Shown: piece after piece, positions 26,624 through 34,698 of the stretch
Layout: every line of letters begins with the position of its first letter
Position numbering within the stretch: the stretch's first letter is position 1
Assembly: GCF_002368335.1 (NCBI RefSeq)
Contig: NZ_AP018288.1
Span: forward strand, 2,013,355 to 2,077,354
DNA from: Nostoc sp. NIES-4103
GTDB lineage: Bacteria > Cyanobacteriota > Cyanobacteriia > Cyanobacteriales > Nostocaceae
Length of the DNA stretch: 64,000 bases
Reading direction: 5' to 3'
The notes under the pieces: model-generated
What the model was told of the DNA's origin: nothing
Databases searched by the model: none
The model's input: only the letters and a program-made list of their open reading frames with translations
Made by a program: the position numbers and the translations under genes

Positions 26624-28321
26624 TTAGCTGGCAAAAAGATTCTTAACTGCGCTGACAATTTGTCCATCAGCAGCGATATCTGCGGCAATACGAGCAATAT
26701 GCAAATCCAGTCCTTGTTCGTGGTCGTTCCAGATATAAGGGCGGTCTGCTGAAGCTGGTTGTCCGACTACATCCCGTACTGCGATATATAAATCTCTTGT
26801 AGCAGGTGATAGGCAAGCACGAGCATCATAATGTTCTGCAACAGTATATGTGCGTAAATCAACTGCTTGCACGCCAAACATGAGCGCGATCGCCATATAC
26901 TGTTGGAATATCTCTACTGAGCGTCGGGCTAAATTTGCAGAAGCAAAACCTTGGCTATTGATATTTTGGTTAAATTGTTCAGCATGGGTAGGATATCTGT
27001 CTGCAATGGAATTTCCATAAAAGGTCAATAGCGGCATAATCGAGTTACCAGCTATTTGCAAACCCTTTAACCCCATATTCACACTACGTCCACGGTTTCC
27101 TACTAAAGATGCTGACAGTCCATTGTTAAATTCTGGCGCTACAAGAGATGCTATTTGTACATCTAAATGTTTGGCCAACAAGCCAATGTAGTAACGCAGT
27201 TGATCCATTCCTGTACTGATGTACTGTCCCAAGAAATTACCGCCATGATAACTAGCTTGGTTTTGGGCATCAATCAGTGGGTTATCTGTTGCTGAGTTAA
27301 TTTCTACTTCAATCTGTTGTTGAATCTGTTCAATACCATCAACAATAGGCCCCATATATTGAGGTAAACAGCGCAGTGAATAACGGTCTTGAATTAAATG
27401 GGTACCACGATAATCATGGGAACCATCTAACTCATCACGAATTAAGCGAGAACCTGCAAGCAAGTTGAGCATTTGAGAAGCAGTCCATTTTTGCCCTGGG
27501 TGCGGTTTGAGTTGATGAATAAATGGGTGGAAGGATTGATTTGTACCATTCAAACCCTGAATCGCTAAAGCATGGGCCCCCATCGCTAGTGCTAACAAAG
27601 TTTTGGTATCGTAAACACAGTTAGCAGCTATGGCTGTCATCACCGAAGTTCCATTCATCATTGCTAACCCTTCTTTAGCAAGTAGTTGCAATGGCTCTAA
27701 ACCGAGCTTTTTCAATGCTGTTGGTGCATCCATTTCTTTACCGTTAAAGTCTACGGTATAACTTGGATCTAAACCAATCAGCGCCCCAGTAATGTAAGAC
27801 AGTGGAACTAAATCACCACTTGCACCGATGGAACCAAATTCATAAACATGAGGTGTCACACCAGCATTGAGGAACTTCTCCATGCGTTGAATAAGTTCTA
27901 AGCGAATACCAGATGCACCATATAAATGTGAGTTAATCCGCAACAACATGGCGGCGCGGACATCAGCCAGTGGTAATCTCTTTCCAGCACCTGATTTCAA
28001 AAACCAAACTAAGTTGTTTTGTAGCAAAGATGCACATTCAGGAGAAATCACCACATTTGCCATACCACCAAAGCCACTAGTTACGCCATAGATTGGCTGT
28101 CCAGTTTCCACGGCATTACTAATATAGTCACGGGAAGCTTGAACACCTTGTAATACTTGCTGATTCTCGGTCAGGCTTACCAAACTACCATGACGTGCTA
28201 CACTAACGACTTCATCGATTGTAAGATTTTGATCACCAACAATAACTGTCTTGTCTGGGTTTCCTAAGAAGGAAGGTGAATAGTTAGAAGTTTGATGTGT
28301 GTTTAAAGAAACTGTATTCAT
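26624..28321 (-). CDS. Phenylalanine ammonia-lyase
   Basis: A 565-residue MIO enzyme, collinear with and strongly similar to the characterised PAL of Anabaena variabilis as I recall it. The self-forming MIO triad is Ala167-Ser168-Gly169 (GSIGASGDLVPLSY). The catalytic Tyr78 is in PIYGVTSGFGG. The selectivity pair is Phe107-Leu108 (NLVWFLKSGAG): Leu favours phenylalanine, while tyrosine and histidine lyases carry His. It is therefore predicted to make trans-cinnamate and ammonia. Length fits bacterial PAL (about 567) and not plant PAL (about 700). It has its own 369-bp upstream region with an element shared with aroF, and heads the ligase-ThDP-KAS series. Confidence 0.95.
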   Translation of the reverse strand: MNTVSLNTHQTSNYSPSFLGNPDKTVIVGDQNLTIDEVVSVARHGSLVSLTENQQVLQGVQASRDYISNAVETGQPIYGVTSGFGGMANVVISPECASLLQNNLVWFLKSGAGKRLPLADVRAAMLLRINSHLYGASGIRLELIQRMEKFLNAGVTPHVYEFGSIGASGDLVPLSYITGALIGLDPSYTVDFNGKEMDAPTALKKLGLEPLQLLAKEGLAMMNGTSVMTAIAANCVYDTKTLLALAMGAHALAIQGLNGTNQSFHPFIHQLKPHPGQKWTASQMLNLLAGSRLIRDELDGSHDYRGTHLIQDRYSLRCLPQYMGPIVDGIEQIQQQIEVEINSATDNPLIDAQNQASYHGGNFLGQYISTGMDQLRYYIGLLAKHLDVQIASLVAPEFNNGLSASLVGNRGRSVNMGLKGLQIAGNSIMPLLTFYGNSIADRYPTHAEQFNQNINSQGFASANLARRSVEIFQQYMAIALMFGVQAVDLRTYTVAEHYDARACLSPATRDLYIAVRDVVGQPASADRPYIWNDHEQGLDLHIARIAADIAADGQIVSAVKNLFAS

Positions 28322-28690
28322 TGGAGGTTATTTTATGTTTAAATTGCAGCTAGTTGTAGAGATAATGGGTTGACCAATCTGATTAGATGTTGCTGTCGTT
28401 AACAGTGTTTGCTCACATGCTCTTAAGTCTGAATTTGTGATTGATTTTGGGTTTTACACAGCCATCAAGTAGTTCTTTGTTCTGGATAAATTTGCTGTTT
28501 GAACCCACATATATCAATCAACCCGTTTACCAAGTTTTATGCAGAGATTCTGAAAATTTTCTTTTTTTACATTTTCAGGGAACTAGAAACGGGTAGTACT
28601 ACGGACACGATGTAGAAAGCTGAATATGCAACTCATGCAGAAATTACTTTTTTAGTTTGCTGACTCAAAGGAGCCAGCAACGCCATACAT
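28322..28690. promoter_or_regulatory. PAL upstream region with shared 45-bp element
   Basis: A 369-bp gap between aroF and PAL without open frames. At 28499-28543 it carries a 45-bp element with ends TTGAACCCACA and GTTTTATGCA. A same-length relative lies upstream of aroF at 29857-29901. A half copy (GTTTTACACA) lies at 28451-28460. PAL probably has its own promoter here. Confidence 0.55.
28499..28543 (-). promoter_or_regulatory. Shared element upstream of PAL
   Basis: Read on the transcribed strand it is TGCATAAAAC, 24 bases, TGTGGGTTCAA, 177 bp before the PAL start codon. It matches the element upstream of aroF at 20 of 21 end positions with identical spacing, and the middle is poorly conserved. 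That pattern suggests two protein-contact blocks. Confidence 0.5.
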
Positions 28691-29785
28691 TCAAACCCGT
28701 GCGGTAACTCGTGTTGCTAACGCTGCTGAGGTGTAGGTAGTACTGGGTTTAGCCCAACGACCGAAGAACTTACCCAAAGCACCCAACTCCAGCATTAATT
28801 CCTCAAAAGCAGGCAGTGTCAATGATTGTGGCCCATCTGAAAGAGCTTTAGCAGGGTCGGGATGAACTTCAATCATCAACGAATCAGTACCAGATGCGAT
28901 CGCTGCCATGGCCATGGGTTGCACAAACTCAGATTTACCAGTAGCATGGCTGGGATCAATCATAATCGGCAAGTGAGTCAGAGTCCGTAACACTGGAATT
29001 GCAGAGATATCTAAGGTATTACGTGTATACTGTTTGTCAAAGGTGCGAATACCCCGCTCGCACAAAATCACATTGGGATTACCTGCGGCAAGAATATATT
29101 CAGCAGACATCAACCAATCTTCAATGGTTGCAGCCAAACCACGCTTGAGCAGCACAGGCTTACCAGTCGCACCAACTTTCTTCAACAAGGAGAAGTTCTG
29201 CATATTCCTAGCACCGACTTGGATAACATCGGCAACACTAGCCACTAAATCCAACTCCGCAGCATCCATGACTTCTGTAATAATGCCTAAACCTGTAGCT
29301 TCACGGGCTTTCGCTAACAATTCTAGAGCGCTTTCACCATGACCTTGGAAAGCATAAGGAGAAGTCCGGGGTTTGTATGCTCCACCGCGGAGAAACTGTG
29401 CGCCTGTGGCTTTGACGACCTGGGCTGTTTCCACAATCATTTGTTCGTTTTCTACAGAACAAGGCCCAGCCACCACAACTATGGGATGGTTTTGACCAAA
29501 GGTAACAGCACCGTTAGGTGTGGGGACAACAACTTCACTGTGTTCACCATTACGATATTCCAAAGAAACGCGCTTAAATGGCTTTTTAATACGCACAACT
29601 TGCTCAATAAACGGGCTGATATTTTGAATTTGTCTAGTGTCAATTTCGGCAGTATCACCGATGACACCAATGACTGCTTTGTGCTGACCAAGACTTACTT
29701 CTGGGGTGATTCCATAACGGCTAATTTCCAATGTGATGCGTTCAATTTCTACTACTGGTGTGCCGGCTTTAATGACAATAATCAT
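28691..29785 (-). CDS. aroF: DAHP synthase, type I-beta with regulatory N-terminal domain
   Basis: A 364-residue 3-deoxy-D-arabino-heptulosonate-7-phosphate synthase that joins PEP and erythrose-4-phosphate to start the shikimate pathway. The first 85 residues (MIIVIKAGTPVVEIERITLEI) form the ferredoxin-like regulatory domain found in Thermotoga-type enzymes. The barrel contains VAGPCSVEN, RGGAYKPRTSPYAFQG, GARNMQNF, LLKRGL and IMIDPSHATGK. Such enzymes are usually feedback-inhibited by Phe or Tyr. A dedicated copy at the head of a PAL cluster fits precursor supply; scytonemin loci likewise carry a DAHP synthase gene. It starts the eleven-gene minus-strand run. Confidence 0.93.
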   Translation of the reverse strand: MIIVIKAGTPVVEIERITLEISRYGITPEVSLGQHKAVIGVIGDTAEIDTRQIQNISPFIEQVVRIKKPFKRVSLEYRNGEHSEVVVPTPNGAVTFGQNHPIVVVAGPCSVENEQMIVETAQVVKATGAQFLRGGAYKPRTSPYAFQGHGESALELLAKAREATGLGIITEVMDAAELDLVASVADVIQVGARNMQNFSLLKKVGATGKPVLLKRGLAATIEDWLMSAEYILAAGNPNVILCERGIRTFDKQYTRNTLDISAIPVLRTLTHLPIMIDPSHATGKSEFVQPMAMAAIASGTDSLMIEVHPDPAKALSDGPQSLTLPAFEELMLELGALGKFFGRWAKPSTTYTSAALATRVTARV

Positions 29786-29856
29786 TGGTCTGTTTCCTGT
29801 TTAAATCTTCTCTGTAATCTTTAGGTATGGGTTGTTAATTTCAAGGATGTTGTTCA

Positions 29857-29901
29857 TTGAACCCACAAATAATCATCAGGCTCGTTTTCGGGTTTTACGC
29901 A
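29857..29901 (-). promoter_or_regulatory. Shared element upstream of aroF
   Basis: On the transcribed strand it reads TGCGTAAAAC, 24 bases, TGTGGGTTCAA, 71 bp before the aroF ATG. It is the partner of the element upstream of PAL. It could be an activator or repressor site or part of a common promoter architecture. Confidence 0.5.
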
Positions 29902-29963
29902 AAAAATGCTAACCTTTACATTTCTTTACAATTAGTCGATAACATCACTTTTTATATATCAGT

Positions 29964-29993
29964 AATCAAGCTTTAACCTTGATTAATCAAGGT
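29964..29993. promoter_or_regulatory. Palindromic operator candidate upstream of aroF
   Basis: ACCTTGATTAATCAAGGT (29976-29993) is a perfect 18-bp palindrome. A third half site AATCAAG at 29964-29970 precedes it, giving alternative pairing AATCAAG/CTTGATT. It lies about 180-220 bp before the aroF start, in the gap of 483 bp to the divergent gene at 30269, so it could control either or both. Confidence 0.5.
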
Positions 29994-30268
29994 CGAAGCT
30001 GGAAAACAGGTCATAGCCTGAAGTTTGCTTTTGATGATTAAGTTTTTGCTATACTAGTCTGTTTTAAACTGATTCTGCTAAAAAGCGCTGAAAAATAAAA
30101 AGATGAGTTGAAGTGAGATTTATTGAATTGTGGAAAGGGAAGAAGTAGCTTTTTGCTCTTTCACGTTTATTTCTCACCCTTTGACTGTTTCCTAGACCAT
30201 CAGGAAAATAAAGAGGGCTTATCCCAAAAATATTGTCATTAGCCGCATCAACGCTTTTTTTAGACTTT

Positions 30269-30709
30269 ATGCGTCGCAAAATTTTCTATGTTTTAATCGT
30301 GCTGTTTTCGTTGAGTATTATTACTCTATGGTGGCCCATAAATGATTCTGAATGTAATTCAGAGGCTTTTCTCAAATCAAAAATCAAAAAATTTCAAGTA
30401 CAGGCTACTAAAGTTGTTGTGCAACCGTGGCGTGGTGAACACCAAGTCTATGGAATTTTTGTAGTTCCCAACGAATACAAGCAAGCACCGTTTTTTATAT
30501 TAACAGTTAAAGGCGCTGGCAGTGAATGTTCAAGACCATCTGGCTACAGGCAAAACTTTGATGACGTTTTTGCTGAGACAGGAACTCATTTAGTGAGGAA
30601 CTACATTAGAACTCGCATCGCCTGGCGGCTGATTCTCCAAGGATTATACTTCCAACTCAACGATAAACAGAACTGGACACTGACTTTTCGTGAGCCTATG
30701 GGGAGATAG
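30269..30709 (+). CDS. Hypothetical membrane-anchored protein
   Basis: About 146 residues from the ATG at 30269. An N-terminal signal anchor (MRRKIFYVLIVLFSLSIITLWW) is followed by a polar domain containing VVVQPWRGEHQVYGIFVVPNEYKQAPFFILTVKGAGSEC. Two cysteines (CNSE, CSRPS) are in the exported part. I recognise no family. It is divergent from the aromatic cluster and is followed by long STRR arrays. Confidence 0.6.
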   Translation: MRRKIFYVLIVLFSLSIITLWWPINDSECNSEAFLKSKIKKFQVQATKVVVQPWRGEHQVYGIFVVPNEYKQAPFFILTVKGAGSECSRPSGYRQNFDDVFAETGTHLVRNYIRTRIAWRLILQGLYFQLNDKQNWTLTFREPMGR

Positions 30710-30897
30710 GGGGATGGGGAGATAGGGGGATGAGGGGGATGAGGGGATGAGGGGGATGAGGGGGATGGGGAGGATAATTCTTCACTCCAAACTCCTAACT
30801 CCTAACTCCAAACTCCTAACTCCTAACTCCTAACTCCTAACTCCTAACTCCTAACTCCTAACTCCTAACTCCTAACTCCTAACTCCTAACTCTTGTA
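30710..30897. repeat. STRR arrays (gatgaggggg and ctcctaa)
   Basis: Gatgaggggg-type units (30707-30770) precede roughly fifteen copies of the heptamer ctcctaa (30784-30893). This is one of the longest arrays in the window. Confidence 0.95.
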
Positions 30898-31941
30898 TCA
30901 AGTTGGTGGTTGAGTTGCCAAATTATCATTCTTTGATAACAAGGCGTTGGTTGTATTGACTACAACCTGTGCTGCTCCTGTGAAGAACGATCGCTCTATA
31001 TTCGCAGGCACATCACTGGGTTGATGGTAATGTGGAGTACGCAAATTTGCGGTATCCGTAACCAAGACTGCACCGACTCCTTGATACCAAAATGGCGCAT
31101 GGTCGCTGCGTAAGGTATCGGGTGTCAACAAACCTTTGAGAGGAATAGGCAGTGTCAGGACAGAGGGCAGATTCAATCCCTCCTGATTTTGGGTCTTTTC
31201 GTTTTGAAAGGCATTGAGCAGAGGTAAGTGTTCTGTATCACCAATGGCGGCTAGAAAGTCTCCTTTGTCGCTTGGTGGGGGAACGGGCAATCCTGGAGGA
31301 TATTTTTGACATCCGGCAGTGTAGCAAGCATAACCCACCATATCCATAACTATGACACCACGTAAGTTTTGTAAGTGTTCTGCCTTAGTGGCAAAAGCTT
31401 TACTACCCAAAAGTCCTGCTTCCTCTTTGTCAAAAAAAGCTAACTGTAATGTCCGTGGTGTTGGATTTGCACCGAGAAGCCGAGCAGCTTCTAGTAGAAC
31501 CGCAATACCAGTTGCATTGTCATCAGCACCAGGGGAGTAGCCAACAGTGTCATAATGTGCAGCTAAGAGAATTGCTCCTGCTTTTTTATCAGTTCCCTGT
31601 CGTTGTGCAAAGACATTAACACCCTCGGCAAACTTTTCTAGTTGGGGCTTCCAGCCGAATTTTCTGAGTTCTGTCGTGATGTAAGTGCGAGTACGCGATC
31701 GCTCGCTTGGTGTGAAACGCTGAAAATTCAAATTTTGGATGTGGGCTAATAGCCGAAGCGCAGAGACTGGTGGAGTACTCTTCACTTGCAAAGGCTGTGG
31801 TTGGGGTGTATTCACCGGAATGCGCTCAACAATAGCTGGTGAAGGACGCTGTTCAAACAACTCATTGAGTGCAGCACTTCTACTACCCACCACGACAGCT
31901 GCCACCAGACCCAACACAACCAGCCAAATCCATTTTTTCAT
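30898..31941 (-). CDS. Membrane-anchored M28-family zinc aminopeptidase
   Basis: A 347-residue protein with an N-terminal anchor (WIWLVVLGLVAAVVVGSRSAAL). Residues about 55-330 form an M28 peptidase. The zinc-site motifs are AAHYDTVGYSPGADDNATG (His and bridging Asp), FFDKEEAGLLGS (catalytic Glu pair), VIVMDMVGYAC (Asp) and TPHYHQPSD (His). A cysteine pair in YACYTAGCQ may form a disulfide. It probably trims peptides in the periplasm. It stands alone, with repeat arrays on both sides. Confidence 0.88.
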   Translation of the reverse strand: MKKWIWLVVLGLVAAVVVGSRSAALNELFEQRPSPAIVERIPVNTPQPQPLQVKSTPPVSALRLLAHIQNLNFQRFTPSERSRTRTYITTELRKFGWKPQLEKFAEGVNVFAQRQGTDKKAGAILLAAHYDTVGYSPGADDNATGIAVLLEAARLLGANPTPRTLQLAFFDKEEAGLLGSKAFATKAEHLQNLRGVIVMDMVGYACYTAGCQKYPPGLPVPPPSDKGDFLAAIGDTEHLPLLNAFQNEKTQNQEGLNLPSVLTLPIPLKGLLTPDTLRSDHAPFWYQGVGAVLVTDTANLRTPHYHQPSDVPANIERSFFTGAAQVVVNTTNALLSKNDNLATQPPT

Positions 31942-32279
31942 GTAAACTTATCCTTGGATTTCAGACTTAGGGTAACGCGATCGCCAAGTTTGACAACCTG
32001 TCTTTTGACAGCGATCGCAACTTCACTTACAGTTCCGCACTAGGTGAGTACTGAGTGCTGAGGCGCAAAGTTACAGGAGGCGCGGAGTTAGAAGTTAGGA
32101 GGCGTGGAGTTAGAAGTTAAGAGGCGCGGAGTTAGGAGTGAAAAACTATCCTCCCCATCTCCCCCATCTCCCCCATCTCCCCCATCTCCCCCATCTCCCC
32201 CATCTCCCCCATCTCCTCCATCTCCCTCATCTCCCTCAGCTCCCCCAGCTCCCCTACCCTCTGACTCAGGACTTTATTT
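31942..32279. repeat. Repeat-rich intergenic region
   Basis: It contains gcgatcgc sites, gagttagaagtta units (32085-32140) and about ten copies of the nonamer ccccatctc (32152-32248). Two frames are open across the arrays only because the repeat unit is a multiple of three; they encode poly-Pro/Ser and I do not consider them genes. Confidence 0.85.
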
Positions 32280-33551
32280 ATGCTAGATTTGTTGCTAATC
32301 ACAATCCTGGGGTTCCTGGGCAGTTTTGGTCATTGCTTTGGCATGTGTGGCCCCCTCACAGTGGCGTTTTCCCTGTCTCATCAGAAAACGACTCCAGAAA
32401 AAGCTTCGTCGGGACGAATATTAACCTTAAACAAGCCGTCCACTTGGCTACAGCAATTAAAATTTCATTTGCTGCTGAATCTAGGACGGATGTTAAGCTA
32501 CGCTGTGGTTGGTGCTGGCATAGGGGCGTTGGGTTCAGTATTGTTAGAGGGTGGACAGTTAGCAGGTATTGGTAGTGACTTCCGCCGCGTCATGGCAATT
32601 GTTACTGGGGTGATGCTGATCTGGTTTGGCTTAGGACAAGTCACACCTGGTTTACTACCTCGGCTTCCCATATTACACCCCCTCCTCAAAGGCAGTTTAC
32701 ATGATCGCCTCAGTGGGGGAATGGTCAAGCTTTCCTTACAAAACAGCTGGTGGACGCCCATGCTTTTGGGGATGACTTGGGGTTTGATGCCTTGCGGTTT
32801 CTTGTATGCTGCTCAAATTAAAGCGGCTGAAACTGGCAATTTATGGATGGGTACGGCAACCATGTTGGCTTTTGGCTTGGGAACTTTACCCACCATGCTA
32901 GGTGTAGGCGTCTCCACCTCTTTGATCAGTAAAGACAGGCGCAGTCAATTGTTTCGTTTAGGCGGTTGGGTTACTCTGATCATTGGTGCCCTTACACTGC
33001 TGCGGACTGGTGACACAGGAGTAGATTACACCGGACACACAGCATTGATTTGTTTGATATTGGCATTAATTGCCCGTCCTGTTAGCAGCTTGTGGCCTTC
33101 ACTTTTGCGTTACCGCCGTGCTTTGGGAGTGGGAGCTTTTGTGCTTGCTGTGGCTCACACTGTCCACATGATCCAACACTCACTGCAATGGAATTTTGCC
33201 GCCTTCTTTTTCTTGCGCCCAGAGTTTCAGTGGGGTATGGCTGCGGGTGCTGTAGCATTAATATTAATGACCCCCGCTGCTTTCACAAGTTTGGAATCTT
33301 TGCAAAAATCGTTGGGCAAGCGCTGGCGACAGATTCATTTATTGAGTGTGCCAGCAATGCTATTGAGTGCCATTCATGCTGTGTTGATTGGTTCCCATTA
33401 CCTGGGTTCTTCGCAATCAACTTGGGGGAATAAATTAGCAATAGTGGTGATGGGAATTGTCACCCTTGGCGTGTTGCTAGTGCGTTCGCGCTTGTTTTGG
33501 TCAAAGTTAGCTCTAGAAAAGTTATATGTCCCCCCCACAAAATCACGGTAA
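32280..33551 (+). CDS. SafE/DsbD-like membrane protein fused to a ferric-reductase-like domain
   Basis: A 423-residue polytopic protein with about ten membrane segments. The N-terminal half is of the DsbD/TauE-SafE (UreH-like) type: GSFGHCFGMCGPLTVA near residue 12-27, and MPCGFLYAAQ as the partner half-repeat. These cysteines resemble those of thiol-disulfide or metal-moving family members. The C-terminal half (about 260-410, LAVAHTVHMIQHSLQWN, LLSAIHAVLIGSHYL) looks like a ferric-reductase-type transmembrane domain with paired His that could bind haem. Role is probably electron or metal transfer across the membrane; substrate unknown. It overlaps the next gene by 26 bp. Confidence 0.75.
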   Translation: MLDLLLITILGFLGSFGHCFGMCGPLTVAFSLSHQKTTPEKASSGRILTLNKPSTWLQQLKFHLLLNLGRMLSYAVVGAGIGALGSVLLEGGQLAGIGSDFRRVMAIVTGVMLIWFGLGQVTPGLLPRLPILHPLLKGSLHDRLSGGMVKLSLQNSWWTPMLLGMTWGLMPCGFLYAAQIKAAETGNLWMGTATMLAFGLGTLPTMLGVGVSTSLISKDRRSQLFRLGGWVTLIIGALTLLRTGDTGVDYTGHTALICLILALIARPVSSLWPSLLRYRRALGVGAFVLAVAHTVHMIQHSLQWNFAAFFFLRPEFQWGMAAGAVALILMTPAAFTSLESLQKSLGKRWRQIHLLSVPAMLLSAIHAVLIGSHYLGSSQSTWGNKLAIVVMGIVTLGVLLVRSRLFWSKLALEKLYVPPTKSR

Positions 33552-34233
33552 ACCGTGGTTGTTCCCTAGCTCAACCTCGGAACACCCAACGAGTCAAAAA
33601 CCAAGACCTTACCCGCTCAACGGTATTTGTCGGCAGAGTCAAGGAAGGATAAAGCATTTATTATTTTTGAGTAGCCTAGTTCTCGCAATAGCTAGTATTT
33701 ACCCTACTTCTGCCCATGAAATAAAAGTAGCAGCAGATGTTGGTGCCACTCTTCACATCGAACCCAATGATAATCCCCGTGCTGGAGAAAGCACTCAAGC
33801 CTGGTTCGCCCTTACCCGCAAAGGTGGAAAACAGATTCCCCTCTCACAGTGTGATTGTCAGTTGTTGGTCTATGCCCAACCCCATACACCAAAAGAGCCA
33901 GCACTGCTAGAGCCATCCTTAAAGCCTGTGGTGGCTGAGCGATATCAAGGTATTCCAGGTGCGGATATTATCTTCCCCAAGCCAGGAATATATCAGCTAC
34001 AGCTGAGTGGCAAACCAGCACCTGGGGCAAATTTTAAACCGTTTACATTCAAGTTTGAAGTCGTCGTAGCAGCGGGAGCAGCAGGTAACACACAAAACTT
34101 ACAAGATGTCAATAACACACCAACACAGGGAACCAATACAGGCTTGGGTCTGACTGTGACAGTGCTGGCAAGTCTTCTGGGCATAGGCATTGTAGTTTTT
34201 CTGGTACAAACGGTGAGGAAAGGTAGAGAGTGA
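33526..34233 (+). CDS. Exported protein with C-terminal anchor, partner of the SafE-like protein
   Basis: A 235-residue protein. After a polar leader of about 43 residues comes a hydrophobic segment (HLLFLSSLVLAIASIYPTSA) and an extracytoplasmic domain starting HEIKVAADVGATLHIEPNDNPRAGE. The domain has a CDC motif (LSQCDCQLLVY) and beta-sandwich-like repeats (GIYQLQLSGKP). A C-terminal membrane helix (LTVTVLASLLGIGIVVFLVQ) follows. The start overlaps the preceding gene by 26 bp, implying translational coupling and a shared function. The mature N-terminal His and the CDC would suit copper binding, but this is conjecture. Confidence 0.65.
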   Translation: MSPPQNHGKPWLFPSSTSEHPTSQKPRPYPLNGICRQSQGRIKHLLFLSSLVLAIASIYPTSAHEIKVAADVGATLHIEPNDNPRAGESTQAWFALTRKGGKQIPLSQCDCQLLVYAQPHTPKEPALLEPSLKPVVAERYQGIPGADIIFPKPGIYQLQLSGKPAPGANFKPFTFKFEVVVAAGAAGNTQNLQDVNNTPTQGTNTGLGLTVTVLASLLGIGIVVFLVQTVRKGRE

Positions 34234-34698
34234 GAGTTGAGAGTTATGAGTTATGAGTTATGAGTTACGTCTAATGGGAATTAAGTCTTAAAATAATTCG
34301 TAATTGATAATTCGTAATTCGTAATTGAATTAGTTTGGGTCTAAATCCCCAACTAATTCAAGACCGCTAATTTTCACGCATATTTAGCTCTTGACTCAAA
34401 CCCTTTTAATTACGAATTACAAATTAAGAATTAGTAATTATGTTGAAACCCTTGTAATTTCCTAGTAGTCCCAAAACAATGATTTTGGGTCAATCTCTAA
34501 CGGTTCCCACATAGGTCAGGTACAGAAAAAAAATAATCACAGATGAAGGTTGATCCTAGTAGGGTAGCACAGCTGTGCTACCCTACTCAGGTGTTGGGTG
34601 TCTTAGTTTATGCAGTTGTGTTTTTGTATCCAGGATTACTTGATTTTACAGTAGTAACTTTTGAATACTGGGTACGTAAATAAATACACGCTTGCGCC
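34234..34698. other. Intergenic region with STRRs and a perfect palindrome
   Basis: It contains gagttat heptamers (34232-34266), attcgta units (34297-34325) and a 30-bp perfect palindrome at 34558-34587. No gene is visible; the nucA promoter should lie in the last 100 bp. Confidence 0.6.
34558..34587. repeat. 30-bp perfect palindrome with ACAGCTGT core
   Basis: AGTAGGGTAGCAC joins AGCTGTGCTACCCTACT with full symmetry about the AGCT centre. A related 28-bp palindrome with a different arm sequence but the same ACAGCTGT core is at 56781-56808. Confidence 0.85.

Larger units (their letters stand above)
29786..30268. other. Divergent control region between aroF and a hypothetical gene
   Basis: A 483-bp region between divergent genes. 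It contains the shared 45-bp element, the 18-bp palindrome and AT-rich DNA. The open frames here are short and lack support. Confidence 0.5.

Noticed and set aside
14401..29785. Calling the cluster the scytonemin locus itself
   Set aside because: No ScyB-like dehydrogenase, ScyC-like cyclase or tryptophan genes are present, while PAL, CoA ligase and a KAS III-like gene are; only the ThDP, propeller, tyrosinase and supply genes correspond.
32104..32286. Pro/Ser-rich open frames across 32104-32575
   Set aside because: They are open only because the ccccatctc nonamer is a multiple of three; the part beyond 32280 is the shifted frame of the SafE-like gene.
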